A model generated the notes under the pieces. The model had not been told where the DNA came from. It saw nothing but the letters and a program-made list of their open reading frames with translations, and searched no databases. A DNA stretch of 64,000 nt from contig JAHLJT010008446.1 of the NCBI GenBank assembly GCA_031308135.1, forward strand, positions 164,066,384 through 164,130,383, given 5' to 3'. Shown piece by piece: positions 9,954 to 22,531 of this stretch (position 1 is its first letter; each line of letters opens with the position of its first letter). Both the position numbers and the translations under genes were made by a program. This DNA comes from Acheta domesticus. Taxonomy: Eukaryota > Arthropoda > Insecta > Orthoptera > Gryllidae.

Positions 9954-12779
9954 TTTTAATTGGTGTTCTTTTTCTAAGACATTGAGGTTGTATTTTTGCT
10001 GGACTGAAAATATTCTGAAGGATTCTGAGGATATCTGATGTTGCTTGAGAGAGTGTGGCATTACCTGTGATACTTGTCATCTGATTGTGTGCAGAATCGT
10101 CCCAGAGTTACATGTGATTTTCTCAGTAACCGTGAATCCGAGGATGAAGTCTAAAATTCTTGTGCTGTCTGTCAAGCTTCAACTTTCACGAATGTTAAAT
10201 ATCTCCCGTCATTGTTTATATTTTGTCTGATTATTTTTAAATAAATACAATTATTATTTTATTTTGTTTTCATGTTGTTAAGAATAAAATAAATCTTTAA
10301 AAAGCGAACGAAGCGACACTGAATACACGCGAAAGAGTTCTAAACAGACGCTTAATATATCTAGAAATATTACGCGATTGCTCGCGTGTGAAAAATTATC
10401 CACGCCAGGATGTGCCGCGCTTTGCCAGATTGTTTCCTTTCGCAGAACTTAAAAGAATGACAAACTGGTGCCGGCATTACCAGATCATTATCTCTAGGTT
10501 CATTCAATGTCAGTTCTACTGAAATAATTGCAGAATTGTTCTAACATTGCGAGTATTGGTGGGTTAGGTTTTATAAGCTAATATTTAATTTTTACGTATG
10601 TTGATTGTTCCGCGTTAGTTCGCTGACTTTTCTGTTTATTTAAGAAACAATTATTTATAATGTCGTGGTGTTTTTGATCTTACTCATGCTGGGTGTCTTT
10701 CACCTAGCAGCGCTAGCTGAATCGTTGTGAAAAAATACGCGCGCGCTGTAGGGTTAAGATCTATTATTTTCATCTCCACATTGCATTATTCATATTTTTA
10801 ATTTTATATACAAGCGATCAATTTTTTTTATTTCTTCAGAATTCAGATATTCTCTTTGTTCGCGAAGCGTTGCTTTATGCATGACATTGACAAGAGAAAT
10901 GTAGGATATTGTAATTTAGTGAACTTTATGGCAATGCAGAATGGACTTGGACTTGGGATCGAACATACCACCCCTCCAATTCTGGAACAATACTTTAATT
11001 CTGAGCATTCGCTGTCCTAGCTGTTCTTTTATATTATCGAAACTTGAAAGGAACATTACGTATACAAACTAGCGGTGTTAAAACAGCACGTACTTTCTCG
11101 CCTATATTTTCAAGCAAAATTTCACAAAAAGTACGCGACTTTACGCAAATCATGCAAAATTACGCGAATACCAACGATGCACGATGCGTATTTTATCCGT
11201 AAAGGGGCATCTAGGGGCAATTTTTTATCATCTGACACCTACAGCATGTATAGAATCCCTCGTATTACTGCACACATAGTGTCTACAAAACTCTGGGTTT
11301 TCTCATGAGATTGGGGAAAAAAATGAAATCCATCTGTGTTTTAAAGACGTTATTTTTTGGGGATTGTGTGGTCCAAATCAAAATATGATCGCCTGATCGT
11401 AAAGGACTTCAAAAAGCTCAGGACAATCATCAGACAAAATTCATTAAATAGAATTTCGAGATACTGGCAGTTATCTGCCATGCAGAATCGATAACAATTA
11501 CTTACTATCAAAATTTAGTCTCATAAGTTTAGCTGATAGAGGGCAACTATCTTTGATTGTTCTCTTCATTAAAGTATTGAGAAATATTCCTTTTTGTTCA
11601 CTGATACATGAAATGGATTTCACTATTGGTTCCACAATACTTGCATCGTTCTGTGAAACCATTTTATAGTATTGTCTCAAATGATAGGTATTTTTTATAA
11701 AATGGTCTCAAATGTCAACAAATTTGTAACTAATGCTAAAATTGATGTTGGTGTTTTTGCTGACTCGGTAGCAACTTAATGCAGTGTGGCAATGAACTCC
11801 ACGTATAACAATAGATAATTTAGCTAATTTTCTTTTCTATTTGTTATTGTTGCCATTAATTATAATTTTAGTTGAATTTAGTTAATTTTTTTCATTATTG
11901 TAACTATTGCTCTTACTGTAGTTAATATTATGTTGTTAAATGTTTTGATCTTGTTAAATATAAGTTGAGTACATCCCGCTGGTTTTCTAGAATAAATAAA
12001 TAAGAGTAGTATGATTTCAGTTGTTTTAAATTTGTTTCATTATAACAACTTAATAGTTAATGAAGGAAAAGCTGTTTCAATGTAGTTCTGAATTTCAAAC
12101 ACAGTATCGCATGCGCCATTGAAAATGAACGATATTCAACTGGCTAAAACTAGATAATACTATTTCTGTATCTCTCAATTCAGTAAAACCTTGAATAGAA
12201 TATACATAAAAACTAATTGAACAGTGAATTAAGTTCATTATGTTGTACATTCAGATTACTTTCAGAAATAAAATTATTAGTTCGTATTAATTGGAAAGAA
12301 CGGCAGCAGTCAATTATGATCTTCTGTTATGAGTGCGGCGTTACAATAATGGGTTACAAGCAACAATGTCTGCTAATTCATATAGATACACATATTGCCA
12401 AATAGAATTGTTGATACCCATGGCAAAGAAAATTAAAATGTGTACAAAAATATAATAATTAAATATATTTGTATATATTCATCCAAACTACTCGGTTTTT
12501 ACGCACATTACCCTTCCATGCTCACATCTTATTATGAAAAGCGAAATCGTCTATTCGTTTTCACATTTAACTCAATTAAAGGACGCGATTGAAAATAGGT
12601 TTTAAATAAGTTCTAAAAGATTAATTTTAAATCGTAACAAAAGATTGAAGAAGTGAACAAAGAAATATGAAATAATATACAAATACTAACTTAAGTTGCA
12701 TCCAACTGCTTAGCAACACTATTAATTTTACGTTCAGGAAGCGTAGTAATTTGGGAGCAATCGTTAATTTTTGTCGCCA
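9954..12779. other. AT-rich sequence, no recognised gene
   Basis: Short frames only. A copy of the ACTAGTGGTGC-type terminal motif (CTAGCGGTG..GCACGTACTTTCTCG) begins at about 11069. A tail of AATAAATAAATAA at about 11990-12003, after an AT-rich run, could be the 3' end of a retroelement. Nothing else can be named. Confidence 0.4.
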
Positions 12780-13440
12780 AATTACGAAAAAATACTAATG
12801 TTTTCGTAAAATTCAACGTGACCTTATTTGAATATCTGTTTTTGATGAACACATTTCAGTAAGAAAAAATATAGGCCCTATATCCATAATTGTAGTTGTA
12901 GGAAGACGCAAAAGAAAACTTTTTTCAATTTTTGAAAAATCAGTTTCAAGCGACATGAGACCTGTGCCATTCTCTTTAACGTCCAACAGACTATCCAAAA
13001 AAACAATTTAAACAAAATTGTTGACGCCATTTTTTGGAAATTTTGAAAATGCCCAGGGTCATCATATAAAGTACCCGTAAAATTGAAATATCAGTTTCAA
13101 ATTCAAGGGGCCCACGAAATCCGCCAGATCGATTGGGGAATATCAATTTTGGAGAAAAATCTGGTGAACGGTTTAGTCGCTAGCGTTGTTCACCGACAGG
13201 CGGACAGACGTTTTGCCGTCAATCGATTTTTCGGTATCTGGGAACCATAAAACATGGATTCTGGCTATAACACGTGTTAGAGGATTTTTTTTCTAATTTT
13301 AGCTAGTAGATTATGCACTTTTTCGTTACCTGGGATGTATGATCGTCGTTATGACTGTCAGTTTTTCTGTCGAAAATTCGCCGTTTTTTTCGTGCAGCAT
13401 TACCTAACTTTCTCTTCTTAAGAAGTTCCTTGTTAAGCGC
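12780..13440 (+). repeat. Dispersed repeat family R1, plus orientation
   Basis: This copy shares the family's ordered blocks: GTAGTTGTAGGAAGACGC, AATTTTGAAAATGCCC followed by AAAGTACCC, CGGTTTAGTCGCTAGCGTTG, GGCGGACAGACGTTTTGCC, TTTTTCGGTATCTGGGA, ACACGTGTTAGAGGATT, and GTCGAAAATTCGCCG near the end. No coding frame is shared between copies. R1 copies are also at 6340, 23299, 24084, 54660, 60250 (minus) and 61849. Confidence 0.8.
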
Positions 13441-14270
13441 GAGAAAAGTAAAATTAATGTCAAGTCAGTTCCGTGAGCAGGAATCACTATTTTTCCTTAC
13501 TTCTGTACTATTACGTTAAAACGTAACAGTTAAAGTTACGTTAAAACGTAACGCTCTCAATGGACGTTATTATATTTTATACACTCTCCAATCAAATAAA
13601 TTTATCTTCATTGTCTAGAGAACATAGTTTTGAAAATCGTCGTTAGATAGCACTGTCGGCAGGTAGGGATATCCATCGCCATCAACCTCTTGGACTAAGG
13701 CTTATTCGACGCGCAATCTGTTACCCACCAGTGTGCGTATGTAGAATGTACACACTTTTGGATTTAATTGTAGCCTTGAGTTGTAATAGCGGGCCCCTAG
13801 CAGTAAGGTATTGTGCGTAGTGTCTCTGGTTGAAACTAAAGCTCTTGCATGCATGATGGAAATTTTACAATCCGAAAAGCAGCAAAACTCTGTGCTTACA
13901 GCTCTGAGACACCGAAATTCCACCGATGGCCCGGAAATCTTGACAACACTTTTCTTTCGTTTCCCTGATATTAACCAATAGAGCTGCACCTCCCACTCCA
14001 CGCAATATCTACCGTTGCCATTTGCTTAGGTGAAAAAACGAGACGATGTACTTGACTTCAATGGTGTCCAATCATATTTTGAGCTGTTGCTGACGTCGGC
14101 AAATGGAATGAGCCCGTGGGTGAGCAACCCGTAAAGTTCCTAGAAGCGATCATAGCTGACAATTTCTGGCCGCTGTAGGTCTGAATCTGGCGTAGGCGGT
14201 GACCGTATGTTACCACGCCGTGGAGTCTGCCTTAACTTAAAGCCGGTTGTACACACAACGCCGAGATGGA
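13441..14270. other. Unassigned sequence
   Basis: The frames present on the minus strand at 13702-14001 and 14140-14337 match nothing I recognise. The second may be the antisense of the mariner remnant that follows. Confidence 0.35.
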
Positions 14271-14279
14271 TTTCTCGAA

Positions 14280-14520
14280 CGACATTAATTTTGTGGCTAG
14301 ATGCGCAATCACAAGCCACTGGCCCAATCTCTTCCAAATCTTTATTTCGACGTGTCCAGAGAATCCGGATACTGTTCCGATCTTGTCACGTATAATTACC
14401 AACTGTTTGGTCCACTTAAAAATGCTTTAATAGGCCGAAGATTTGGCGTCCGATTTGCAGGTGAGGAAACAGGGCGTATATGACTTGCCGTTCAATCGAA
14501 AATCTTTTTTCTGAGAGTAT
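14280..14520 (+). pseudogene. Mariner-type transposase C-terminal remnant
   Basis: The peptide YCSDLVTYNYQLFGPLK, then NALIGRRF, is a decayed form of the mariner motif around the third catalytic acid (usually PYSPDLAPSDYHLFGPLK). The preceding TLILWLDAQSQA may be the remains of the DNARPH region. After a shift, the reading continues as ASDLQV..YDL..KSFF, which fits the end of the family. No terminal repeats could be assigned. The fragment is inactive. Confidence 0.65.
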
Positions 14521-14939
14521 CGGGAAGCTATAATGGATCATGTTCGCTGAAGAGCATACCACCTATGTTGAAAAACGGTTTCATTGGAACTTTGTACTGT
14601 TGTATTCAATTATAAGCATTGAGTGCTTATAGTAAAAACATACCCTGCTATTTTATGTTGCAGCTTTTGTGATCAGATTTTAATCACATTTTATTTTCTT
14701 TCAGATTACTGAACGCTAATGAGATATCTTGCATTCGGAGAGACACTTTAAAAGACCTGCACAGCCTAAATTTATTGTAAGTACAATGCTTTCATGATTT
14801 TTCCAACAAATTTGCAGTAAGCTCAACCTCATAGTTGATAACTACATATAGAATAGATCAATTCTGTTGTTGGTATCAAAGTTTGGAGATAGTACTATAT
14901 TGAATGTATTATATTATAATGAATAAAGCTTAATACAGT

Positions 14940-15110
14940 ATTTGCAAACTGGAGGAGAAATAACGCCAAAGCAGCGTTCCCCTCTGCGAGAAGGCGCTCG
15001 TAGAAGCAGTATGAGCAAAGGGGGGAGGAACGAAGGGAGGAATCGACAGTTTTGGCTGTGGGCCATTGTCTGTGTTTCAGGCAACATGAGAGCCCATTTA
15101 CGCCCGTAAT
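14940..15110 (-). repeat. GC-rich dispersed repeat, copy 1
   Basis: Read on the minus strand, CCCCTTTGCTCATACTGCTT and the following cytosine-rich blocks resemble CCCCCTTTGCTCGCACTGCT at about 36977. The two copies are in opposite orientation. The type of element is unknown. Cytosine-rich blocks also occur at 15690-15930. Confidence 0.4.
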
Positions 15111-15953
15111 TATGTATATATTTGGGAAGAAATGTCTCTTTTTGTAGCTACTTTAACAATGGCGAAGTGAGTAGTGTGTTCGAAACAACGGTTGTATTTT
15201 AAAAAGTTCAACGTACAGGGCATTACGCAGCTTTGCAAACCAGAGAAACCTGCGAGATGAATATAATTTCTGAGAATTGACTCATGCCTACCATTATGAG
15301 TTGAGTAAAGAATTTAGCAGATAGAAGATTATAGAAAAGGTACTGGAAATCCCAATGGTTTACATTTTCAAACCAAAGGTAATCAAGCTTAGAGTCCAAA
15401 TTCTCCCACGTTACCCCTTCCGACTACATATTGGTAACATTAATTATTGGTTTGGGACGAACTATAATTGTTAAATTTTATAACATTCTATAAAATGTTA
15501 TTGTACTAGAATGTTAAAACTGTCTTTTCCAAAAAATTTATATATTAGAAGAATGCAAAAGGAATTACAGTACTGGTTACGATAAACAGTCGGATATTGC
15601 TTCAAGTTATGTGATATTTTGTTCTATTTTTTTATTGAATCAATAACATATACGTAATGACCAGTTTAAAACGTAATTATCGAGCGAACCTTTTCCCCCC
15701 ACTTCCGTACCATGTCCCGCGTCTGGCACTTCCTTTGCTCCGCGGCTCGGTTCGGAGCAGGAGAGCAGACTTTTGTGACGCCATAGAGCATTGAGTTGGC
15801 GAGCACTGTCTCAAGATATTACATTGTATTGTTTGTTTGACAAAATAATACTACATGGAAACACTCATACTGCATGGAACGCCGGTACGCCTCTGATTCA
15901 CTGCCCCAGTGTCTGCCGTTACTACCAACTGTACAACTCTTGTATTATGATCA
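15111..15953. other. AT-rich sequence, no recognised gene
   Basis: I see only AT-rich sequence and a GC-rich patch at about 15690-15800. No feature can be named. Confidence 0.35.
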
Positions 15954-16010
15954 GTGGCGGCTCGTGACATTTTTTCCTGGTGGGGCCAGGCGCAAAAGCA
16001 CGCATATCAT
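15954..16010 (+). mobile_element. Terminal fragment of a hAT element
   Basis: CAGTGGCGGCTCGTGAC at 15954 is a typical hAT terminal repeat, followed by the GGTGGGGCCAGGCG-like internal sequence common in such elements. The matching right end and the duplication were not found nearby, so only one end can be supported. Confidence 0.55.
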
Positions 16011-16560
16011 TTCAGAATCAATCTTATTTTATTAAAGAATTGCTATTTAAGCAATTATTTAATTAATTTTAATTATGAGTTAATTAATTAAACCTTTAAA
16101 TCTATACGTTTTCACAAAAAGGAGAAGTAGGAATTTTTGCTAAGACTTTTAATCAAGTATTGGTATGTAAACGGAAACTATAGATTTTTGTAAAAATGAT
16201 GCTAATGCCACAGCTTATCTTTCGGAATGCTGAGAGTTCGAAAGAGGAACATATCATGAAATTAAGACAAATTGACTTCGTCGTGTTATGTCAGTTGTTT
16301 AATCGGCCTGCAAAGAAACAAAATCGGATATTACTCGTTCACTTTACATTTGCAGACGGCAGAGTTATATTTATAAATAGAGCAATTGCTTAAATTATCA
16401 TCTAACACACTATAGTTGTGGCCAGCTAAAAAGACCAGTTACGTGACAACTTTTGAAAAATACCACTGTCGGATGAGAACATGTATATTCATACTCGATT
16501 TAGGGTAGTTTCGTTTCGTTTTGTGTTGGCACATGCCGTTGCCAACCTACACACACTTAC
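16011..16560. other. Interior of the possible hAT element, no gene recognised
   Basis: AT-rich sequence with one short frame at 16196-16393 that resembles nothing I know. Confidence 0.3.
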
Positions 16561-16584
16561 CATATATATATATATATATATATA

Positions 16585-16623
<39 letters not shown>

Positions 16624-16624
16624 T
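16561..16624. repeat. (TA)n microsatellite
   Basis: About 60 bases of almost uninterrupted TA dinucleotides with one C interruption. Confidence 0.95.
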
Positions 16625-17029
16625 AACGTTTACGGGGTAGGTACATTTTTTAAAATTTAAGTTTGCAATGAAAAAATGACTACTTCCGTAGATTCCGCCA
16701 ACATTCAAGCCATTCATGTGGATTGTGCTCTATTAGTTTGCTATTGTTGCTAGCGATTCGCATATTGCGTTTTGCTATTTTCATAAATCTGCATTTAGTT
16801 ATTTTGTCAGATGTATTAATTTAGTTCTATGCGTTTTATTTTTATTTATTATTTTTCAATTGTTTTCCTCACTAATCATAGTGGAGTTAGTCGAGATAGT
16901 TTTAGTAGTATAGGTTAGTTTTTTCGATTTTGTATGTTTTGTGTAAAACTAATTTTATTATATTTATTATTAATTTTTCTGAACCCATTTATTAATTATT
17001 GGAAAAAAAATGGATAGCCCAACTTCATC

Positions 17030-17500
17030 TGGGTCTTTCCTTAGTAATTTGTCTTTAAGGTCAAAGTGAATTCAAGTTCTCTTCAAACGGGAATTGTAAA
17101 TTTATGTTGTGGATTGTGGAAGAAAACAATGGAAGAAGGGGTATTGTTACTCAGAGGAACAAGTATTGCCAATCACACTAATCTGACATCACGAATGGAA
17201 AAAATTATTACAGGTAAGATAATAATTTTTGTCCTAAATATTATCTTATAAACTGACAGCTATAATTTTCATAATTAAAATAGTTATTAGTGTATTTATT
17301 GTCTATAACTATTAATTATCATTAGTAATACATTAATAGTAATAAATCCAATTTTCTTTTTTTTAACTTACTGTATGTTTACAGGTGGGTGTGAAGTGTA
17401 TTGAAAGAGTTATCAACAGACATAAAAAGCAAGAAGCTCTGATCACACCTAAAAAGACCCCTAGAAGGACTCATCCAGCTTTTATATTGACAATTTTGTG
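17030..17500 (+). pseudogene. Element C putative transposase N-terminal exons
   Basis: A first exon encodes SSLQTGIVNL followed by a region ending TNLTSRMEKIIT. It ends at 17213 before the splice donor GTAAGAT, and exon 2 starts after TTTACAG at 17385. Exon 2 reads VGVKCIERVINRHKKQEALI and then TPKKTPRRTHPAF. The inverted copy keeps the same intron borders and reads PKKTHPVTDIDYF. The shape (a helix-turn-helix-like N-terminus and then a TPKK..R..PVTDIDxF linker) resembles the N-terminal DNA-binding part of DDE-type transposases seen in insects. No catalytic domain was identified. Both copies carry differences and look dead. The family name is uncertain. Confidence 0.45.
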
Positions 17501-18193
17501 AAGGATGGAATTTGCAATAAAATATATTGTAATTTGGGTGTAGAATCATTTAAAAGTTTTAATTACTTTGCTATTATACAATTTTATTCATCTATACACT
17601 GATCAACTTATTTTGTATTATTGTATGTGAAGTACCATGAATTATATTTTATGTAGGTCTTGGTATTTCTGTAAGAAACCTGTTCTTCAGAGATTGTGGG
17701 TGATGATACATTCAATTTCAAGACTCTCAAACCTCCTTGAAGCGTATAGTGAAAAAAACATTGGTTTATTTGTGGGAAGGAAGACAGTTATGCCCTGTTG
17801 AATGAGAGTGAAACAACAATTTTTAAAAGAGAGTACTTCCTAAGGAATTATATTAGGAACCCAAACAAACTCCAGCACACCAAATATTGTAGTTTTTTAA
17901 CAAAACATGGCTATATTTATTAATGGCAATTTCGTAAATTTTTTTCTGGAACATTAATATTGTTTCAATTTTTTGTAGCTGTTTGTAACCGTTTGTTGGC
18001 AACATTTTCAACATTACTTATAACTTGGTTTTGGGAAATGGCACCACATTTCTCTCCCCAAATCCCACATGCATTTCGAAATTTTCTTTGACATAAACTA
18101 ACTTTAATAGTGAAATAACCATTGTCTTACCTTGAGCTTTTTCACAATCCCATCAGCACTACAAGAGTGTGTGTAAGTGGGGTAACAAATATA

Positions 18194-19445
18194 CAGTAAA
18201 ATCTGTCTAAACCAGAAATGATTGGGACAAAAAAAATTTCCGGTTTAGGGAGGTTTCCGTTTTAGGCAGGATTGTCCATTTCTGACACTTTTTATGTTGA
18301 TATTTCCGTCCTGAAATTAGTAACATGACTTTATTAAATTATATTATAATATAATTTTATTATTTATTATTTAATATAATTATATTATTTATTATAATTA
18401 TAAAACGTATACTAACATAAAACTCATGGATAGGCAAATCACCAATAAATGAATATTAAAATAATCATTTCTGACAATTAGGTAAAACTAAATATTTCAT
18501 GACTTGTTTATTAGTAATGTTACCTTTTTCAACATCAATCTAAGAGTTTTTGCGTTTTAGGTCTCTCTTACTAACACCTTTTCAGTTGTTTTCCTACGTT
18601 GAAAAATTTTAATATGTAGAGTTTTATATTTTTTCAATCATTGTCAAACTGATTGTGAAACTCATAAAAGCACATCACCTCACTGGCTAGTGGCTGCACC
18701 CGAACGTCTCGCCGACTCTTTCAGCGCACATTGCGTCACAGCCCAGAGTACTACACTGCGATTTTTCTAACTCTGCCTGTCAAGCCCCTATGTCCACGAT
18801 GGAGTATCACATGGCATTTCGCGTCTTTCTCGGTCCGCCGCTAGAAGTCGCAAGATCGCAAGCGCTGCTTGATACGGTCGCGATCATGCGATATCTAGCG
18901 GCACGACTGAGACGCGAAATATCGTGACATATTTCATCGTGAAGACGGGCCTTGAGAGAGAAGTTAGAAAAATCGCGGTATAGGTCTATCTGACACCCTC
19001 GCATGGCCTAGAGCAATTTGGCTCTGGTCAAGGAGTTACGATTGACAACGCGAGGCAGGGAGACGCGTAAATTGAAGCCATGCCCTTACACCTACCCACG
19101 CTTAGGGAGTCGGGAGAGAGGGAATTCCCCGACGGCCTACGCCGTGAGACACAGATGACCTCAAGGTCGAATTCTACGATAACAGCGAGAGCCCATTTCC
19201 GTCTTGCAGATGCAATAAGAGTATCTCCCGTCTCTCTGCGAAACTGCATTAAATTAACAGAATTCCGTTTTATGAAGGTTTCTTCGCCTTATAGGACATG
19301 AAAAAGCGTTCCGTTTCCGCGTTGGGCAGATTCCGTTTTATTTATTTCCATGTAAAAATGCCATTTAACTTCACGGGCCGGAGAAATTTTCCGGTTAGGG
19401 CAGGTTTCCGGCTTGTACAGGTTCCGGTTTAGAAAGATTTTACTG
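18194..19445. mobile_element. Pogo/Tigger-like MITE, TA-flanked
   Basis: The left end CAGTAAAATCTGTCTAAACC and the reverse complement of the right end, CAGTAAAATCTTTCTAAACC, differ by one base. TA flanks both ends (18192-18193 and 19446-19447). Subterminal copies of TTCCGGTTTAGG-like sequence lie inside both ends. It is absent from the inverted element C copy at the equivalent position, which confirms it as a later insertion. It has no transposase frame. Confidence 0.85.
18758..18976. mobile_element. 219-bp foldback MITE nested in the pogo-like MITE
   Basis: GCGATTTTTCTAACT at the left end pairs with AGTTAGAAAAATCGC at the right. The imperfect pairing continues inward almost to the centre, including ATTTCGCGTCT against AGACGCGAAAT and CCGCTAG against CTAGCGG. 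The target duplication is not clear. It is noticeably more GC-rich than its surroundings. Confidence 0.7.
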
Positions 19446-20490
19446 TATTAATATTTTACTGCTTGGATGCCTTTTGGGAATAATTTGGCATGCATTTGTA
19501 AAACTCGAGTACACTGGAAACTAGATTATAATATGATCATCCTGATTTGAATTATTTAGCAAGTTAATGAGAGGTTTTACTGTGAAATGACTGCATAATC
19601 AGGGAGTAGTTAATGGTATTGTAGTCACAATAACTGATAGTACAAGAGTGCAATATCATTGTGCAACTTCATACACTATTTACTATTACATTTATACTGT
19701 CAGTATACTATATTCCTATTTCAATACAAAACTTTTAAAAAATCAAAAGTTCTATTTATTACCATAACTACCCCTCCAACATGTACCACACCCGTTTTAA
19801 TAGAAAAGAAATAGATATAAGTGTGTCACTGGTTAGAACGGGCAACTTACTGAAGACTACTTATATTAATTATGAATTTCTTATTTTTTAAAGCATCACT
19901 AACTTTTGAAAGATAATTTAATTATGCAGATAAATAAAATGGATGCATTGCATTAATTTTAAATATCTCAGGACTGTTAGAAACAATTAATTAGGTCACA
20001 AAAATTACCATGTATATGTAAATTAATTATCTTAACTACTTGTGGGATTTATTTTTTCAACATAAATCTTTACTGGCAGATAAATCATGAATAAATTGAT
20101 AACCTACCATCTCAAAATCATAATAACATAAGTCAGCAGATAACTTTTTAGCACAAGACCACAGATAACTTTTAAATGTATGTTTTTCATTTGCTCTTGG
20201 CGCACTTAAACTTCACTCATGCTTGCACTTGCTGATAATTAATAGTAGCCTACTCTTATTTAGTTAATTGTTCACCGAGTTAATATTCATTTCTAGAGGA
20301 AAATCTTGTTTAATTTTAACGAAAAACGAGACATACATTATCGTACTGTGAAACTCTTCAATCGCGCGAGAAGTGAATGACAACAAAGGAAAGAAAAGCA
20401 AGAGAGTTGATGGGAATGATGTTTCATAAGTTGGCTATTCCGATCGGAAATCCTTTTAGCTTCCATATTGCGAATCTAGTGCGGCATGAT

Positions 20491-21370
20491 ACACGGCCTA
20501 GACTATATCTAATTGCCGAGTAACGACAATTCTAAAAATTGCCACGGTTTTTTGAATCTTCAGATTCATCATGCCCTCGGAATGCCAGTTCATGAGTACC
20601 ATAGAATTTTAAACACTCAATCACTCTACCCAGATGTGTTTATTTATTGTGACTTATTCATTATGTTTCTAGATTGAAATTTTGAACCCGAATCATCTGT
20701 GCAACAATGTTCAAGGTTCCAAAAGTTTAAATTTACAAGCGTTTTCTAAATGCAACGCACATTTTTCGTGTTTCTTTATCGTTTCCCTCAAATGTTTCCG
20801 ATCCTTCAGCCTACTGTTGTCCACAACCCCTCAGAACCAAATAATAAACATTGTTTGTTGTTCATTGTTTGTTATAAACTTTGTTTTTCTTCACTCACAG
20901 TCAACCATACTTTTTTTCTAAAATCACGAATTACAGAATGTTCATTTTCTCATCAACTTGTGTAAATGAAAAGTCACTCGGTTGATGTGCTGTTAACCGT
21001 TTAATATCAATTTTTTCTTCAAGTCTTGGTGAAGAAAACGGAAGACGGTGAAACGAATCCACTGTGTTCATCTTACAGCGCGCAGAACTTTCACGTGCAC
21101 TTTGGAAACCACGCAGAGGGCCGGATTTCTAAATAGCAGCAAGCTGCAGCCTAGAGCTGCAAAGTTTTTGGGGCGGCAATTTGGCAATTTATTCAAAAGT
21201 TAAAAATTAATAATTTCGATGCTAATAATATTTTCTATATGAATTTAAAACAATGTTTTAATATTTTAACTTGAATGGAGATGTAATCTTCAAAAATCGA
21301 AATGGAGAAGTAATGTTTCCAGGGATTATCTTAAAATAAACACATTTTTACCAATTATAGACTTTTGTTT
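20491..21370. other. Sequence between element C and a hAT remnant
   Basis: Mostly AT-rich with no named gene. CAGAGGGCCGGATTTCTAAA at about 21115 may be the left terminal repeat of the hAT element whose transposase remnant follows. Confidence 0.35.
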
Positions 21371-21379
21371 GTGAATGTA

Positions 21380-22297
21380 AGAAAAGAAAAATGGCCTATG
21401 ACAATTTCAAGACCGATTCTACTTCTTAACTCAGTTGTGTGATTAGACAGATGTGGAAGAGGAATTCAGGAAATAGGCCACCACGTTTACCCAAATGATT
21501 TGTATTCGGATTACAATGAAGAGTACACCCACTTTCAAAAGCACTGTGCTATAGGGATTGATCACCCATCTCAGGGCTTTTCAACTTTCGGGCCGCATGC
21601 GGCCCACCGGATCTTTTTGTGCGGCCCGCGTCTGAAGATCATGGAAAATTTTTATTATACCAACCAAATACAATGTTTGTTTTAATTATTCTGTTATGCA
21701 TTGTGAAATAACTTTCAACATTAGTGGTCCACTGAAGATCTTATATTGTAGAAATGGCTGATAGACTATAGATTGTATTGTAATGCTTCGTATTGTTCGT
21801 CAAATCGTTTGCGCTTGCACTGTGAATTCCGAAAGGTGTCCACCCCCTACCATCACAATAATGACTCGTCCAACTGCGCTGCCTGATTCTTCTCTTTTGA
21901 ACTATGATTTTTTTAAACTAAAAATTGGAGTAGCCTCACCGATTCTACACTTAGTCACTTAATGAGACTGGCTCCTATCTAATACACCTTTGTTTCAGTA
22001 TAATCTCAGTAGCTAGGGTAAACACCATTTTTAATTACGGTGCTGCCCGTGGCTTAACTAGAATTTGATATGTGGCCCATAAGTCCTTCTAAGTTGGACA
22101 GCCCTGACCTATCTGATAAATCGTTGGAAAGAATTTGGAAATTTCTCAGGTATAATTCCTTACAAGATGTTTACCCCAATTTGGACATTGCTTTAAGGAT
22201 AAGTTTGTACATACCTGCTACAAATTGCGCGCGAGGACGTAGTTTTTCCTGCCTTAGAAGAAATAAGAACTATCTACGAACTAGTATTTCTGAATAA
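21380..22297 (+). pseudogene. hAT transposase remnant (ZMYM1-like), split by a hAT MITE
   Basis: The reading SDYNEEYTHFQKHCAIGIDH ends at 21571. After the 535-bp MITE it resumes as DLSDKSLERIWKFLRYNSLQ. It then reaches PNLDIALRISLYIPATNCAR and RNKNYLRTSIS, the hAT C-terminal dimerisation region in the form seen in ZMYM1-like proteins. This region normally holds transposase dimers together. Here the usual ERSFS box reads GRSFS. The upstream catalytic domain is not recognisable. Removing the MITE rejoins the reading frame, so the transposase was intact here when the MITE arrived. Confidence 0.75.
21572..22106. mobile_element. 535-bp hAT MITE with 8-bp target duplication
   Basis: The left end CAGGGCTTTTCAACTT pairs with the right end (reverse complement CAGGGCTGTCCAACTT). 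The flanks ACCCATCT (21564-21571) and ACCTATCT (22107-22114) match at 7 of 8 bases. Inside the left end is a GC-rich GGCCGCATGCGGCCCACC block typical of some animal hAT elements. It is non-coding. Confidence 0.88.
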
Positions 22298-22531
22298 TGG
22301 TTAAGCTCACTTCCTTTATTTTGTATTGAGGCAAATACAAGGCTACCACCCGAGACTTCAGTATTGGAATCCGAACGCTTCTAGAAGAGTTTTACTGAGG
22401 AGTATATTCTTTCAGTGTATTATCAGATGGCTTATTTTAAAATTTTCATTTGCCAGCTTCTATTCTAAAACATCTTATATTCCTATTTATTTATTTTAAA
22501 ATATAATTTATTAGTTGAAATTATTCTACAA

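Larger units (their letters stand above)
16850..20490 (+). mobile_element. Element C, left copy (unclassified, with introns)
   Basis: This stretch aligns by eye, block after block, with the reverse complement of 26270-29290. Matching landmarks include CAGTGGAGTTAG, the exon ending in ATTATTACAG, GTGGGTGTGAAG, AGGTCTTG.TATTTCT, GAACCCAA...ACTCCAGCACAC, TATTTAGCAAGTTAATGA and TCACCGAGTTAATATTCATT. A pogo-like MITE (18194-19445) interrupts this copy only. Similarity begins near TTTCAATTGTTTTC and fades near ATTCCGAT. I could not define terminal repeats, so an inverted segmental duplication is possible. The coding remnants suggest a DNA transposon. Confidence 0.7.
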
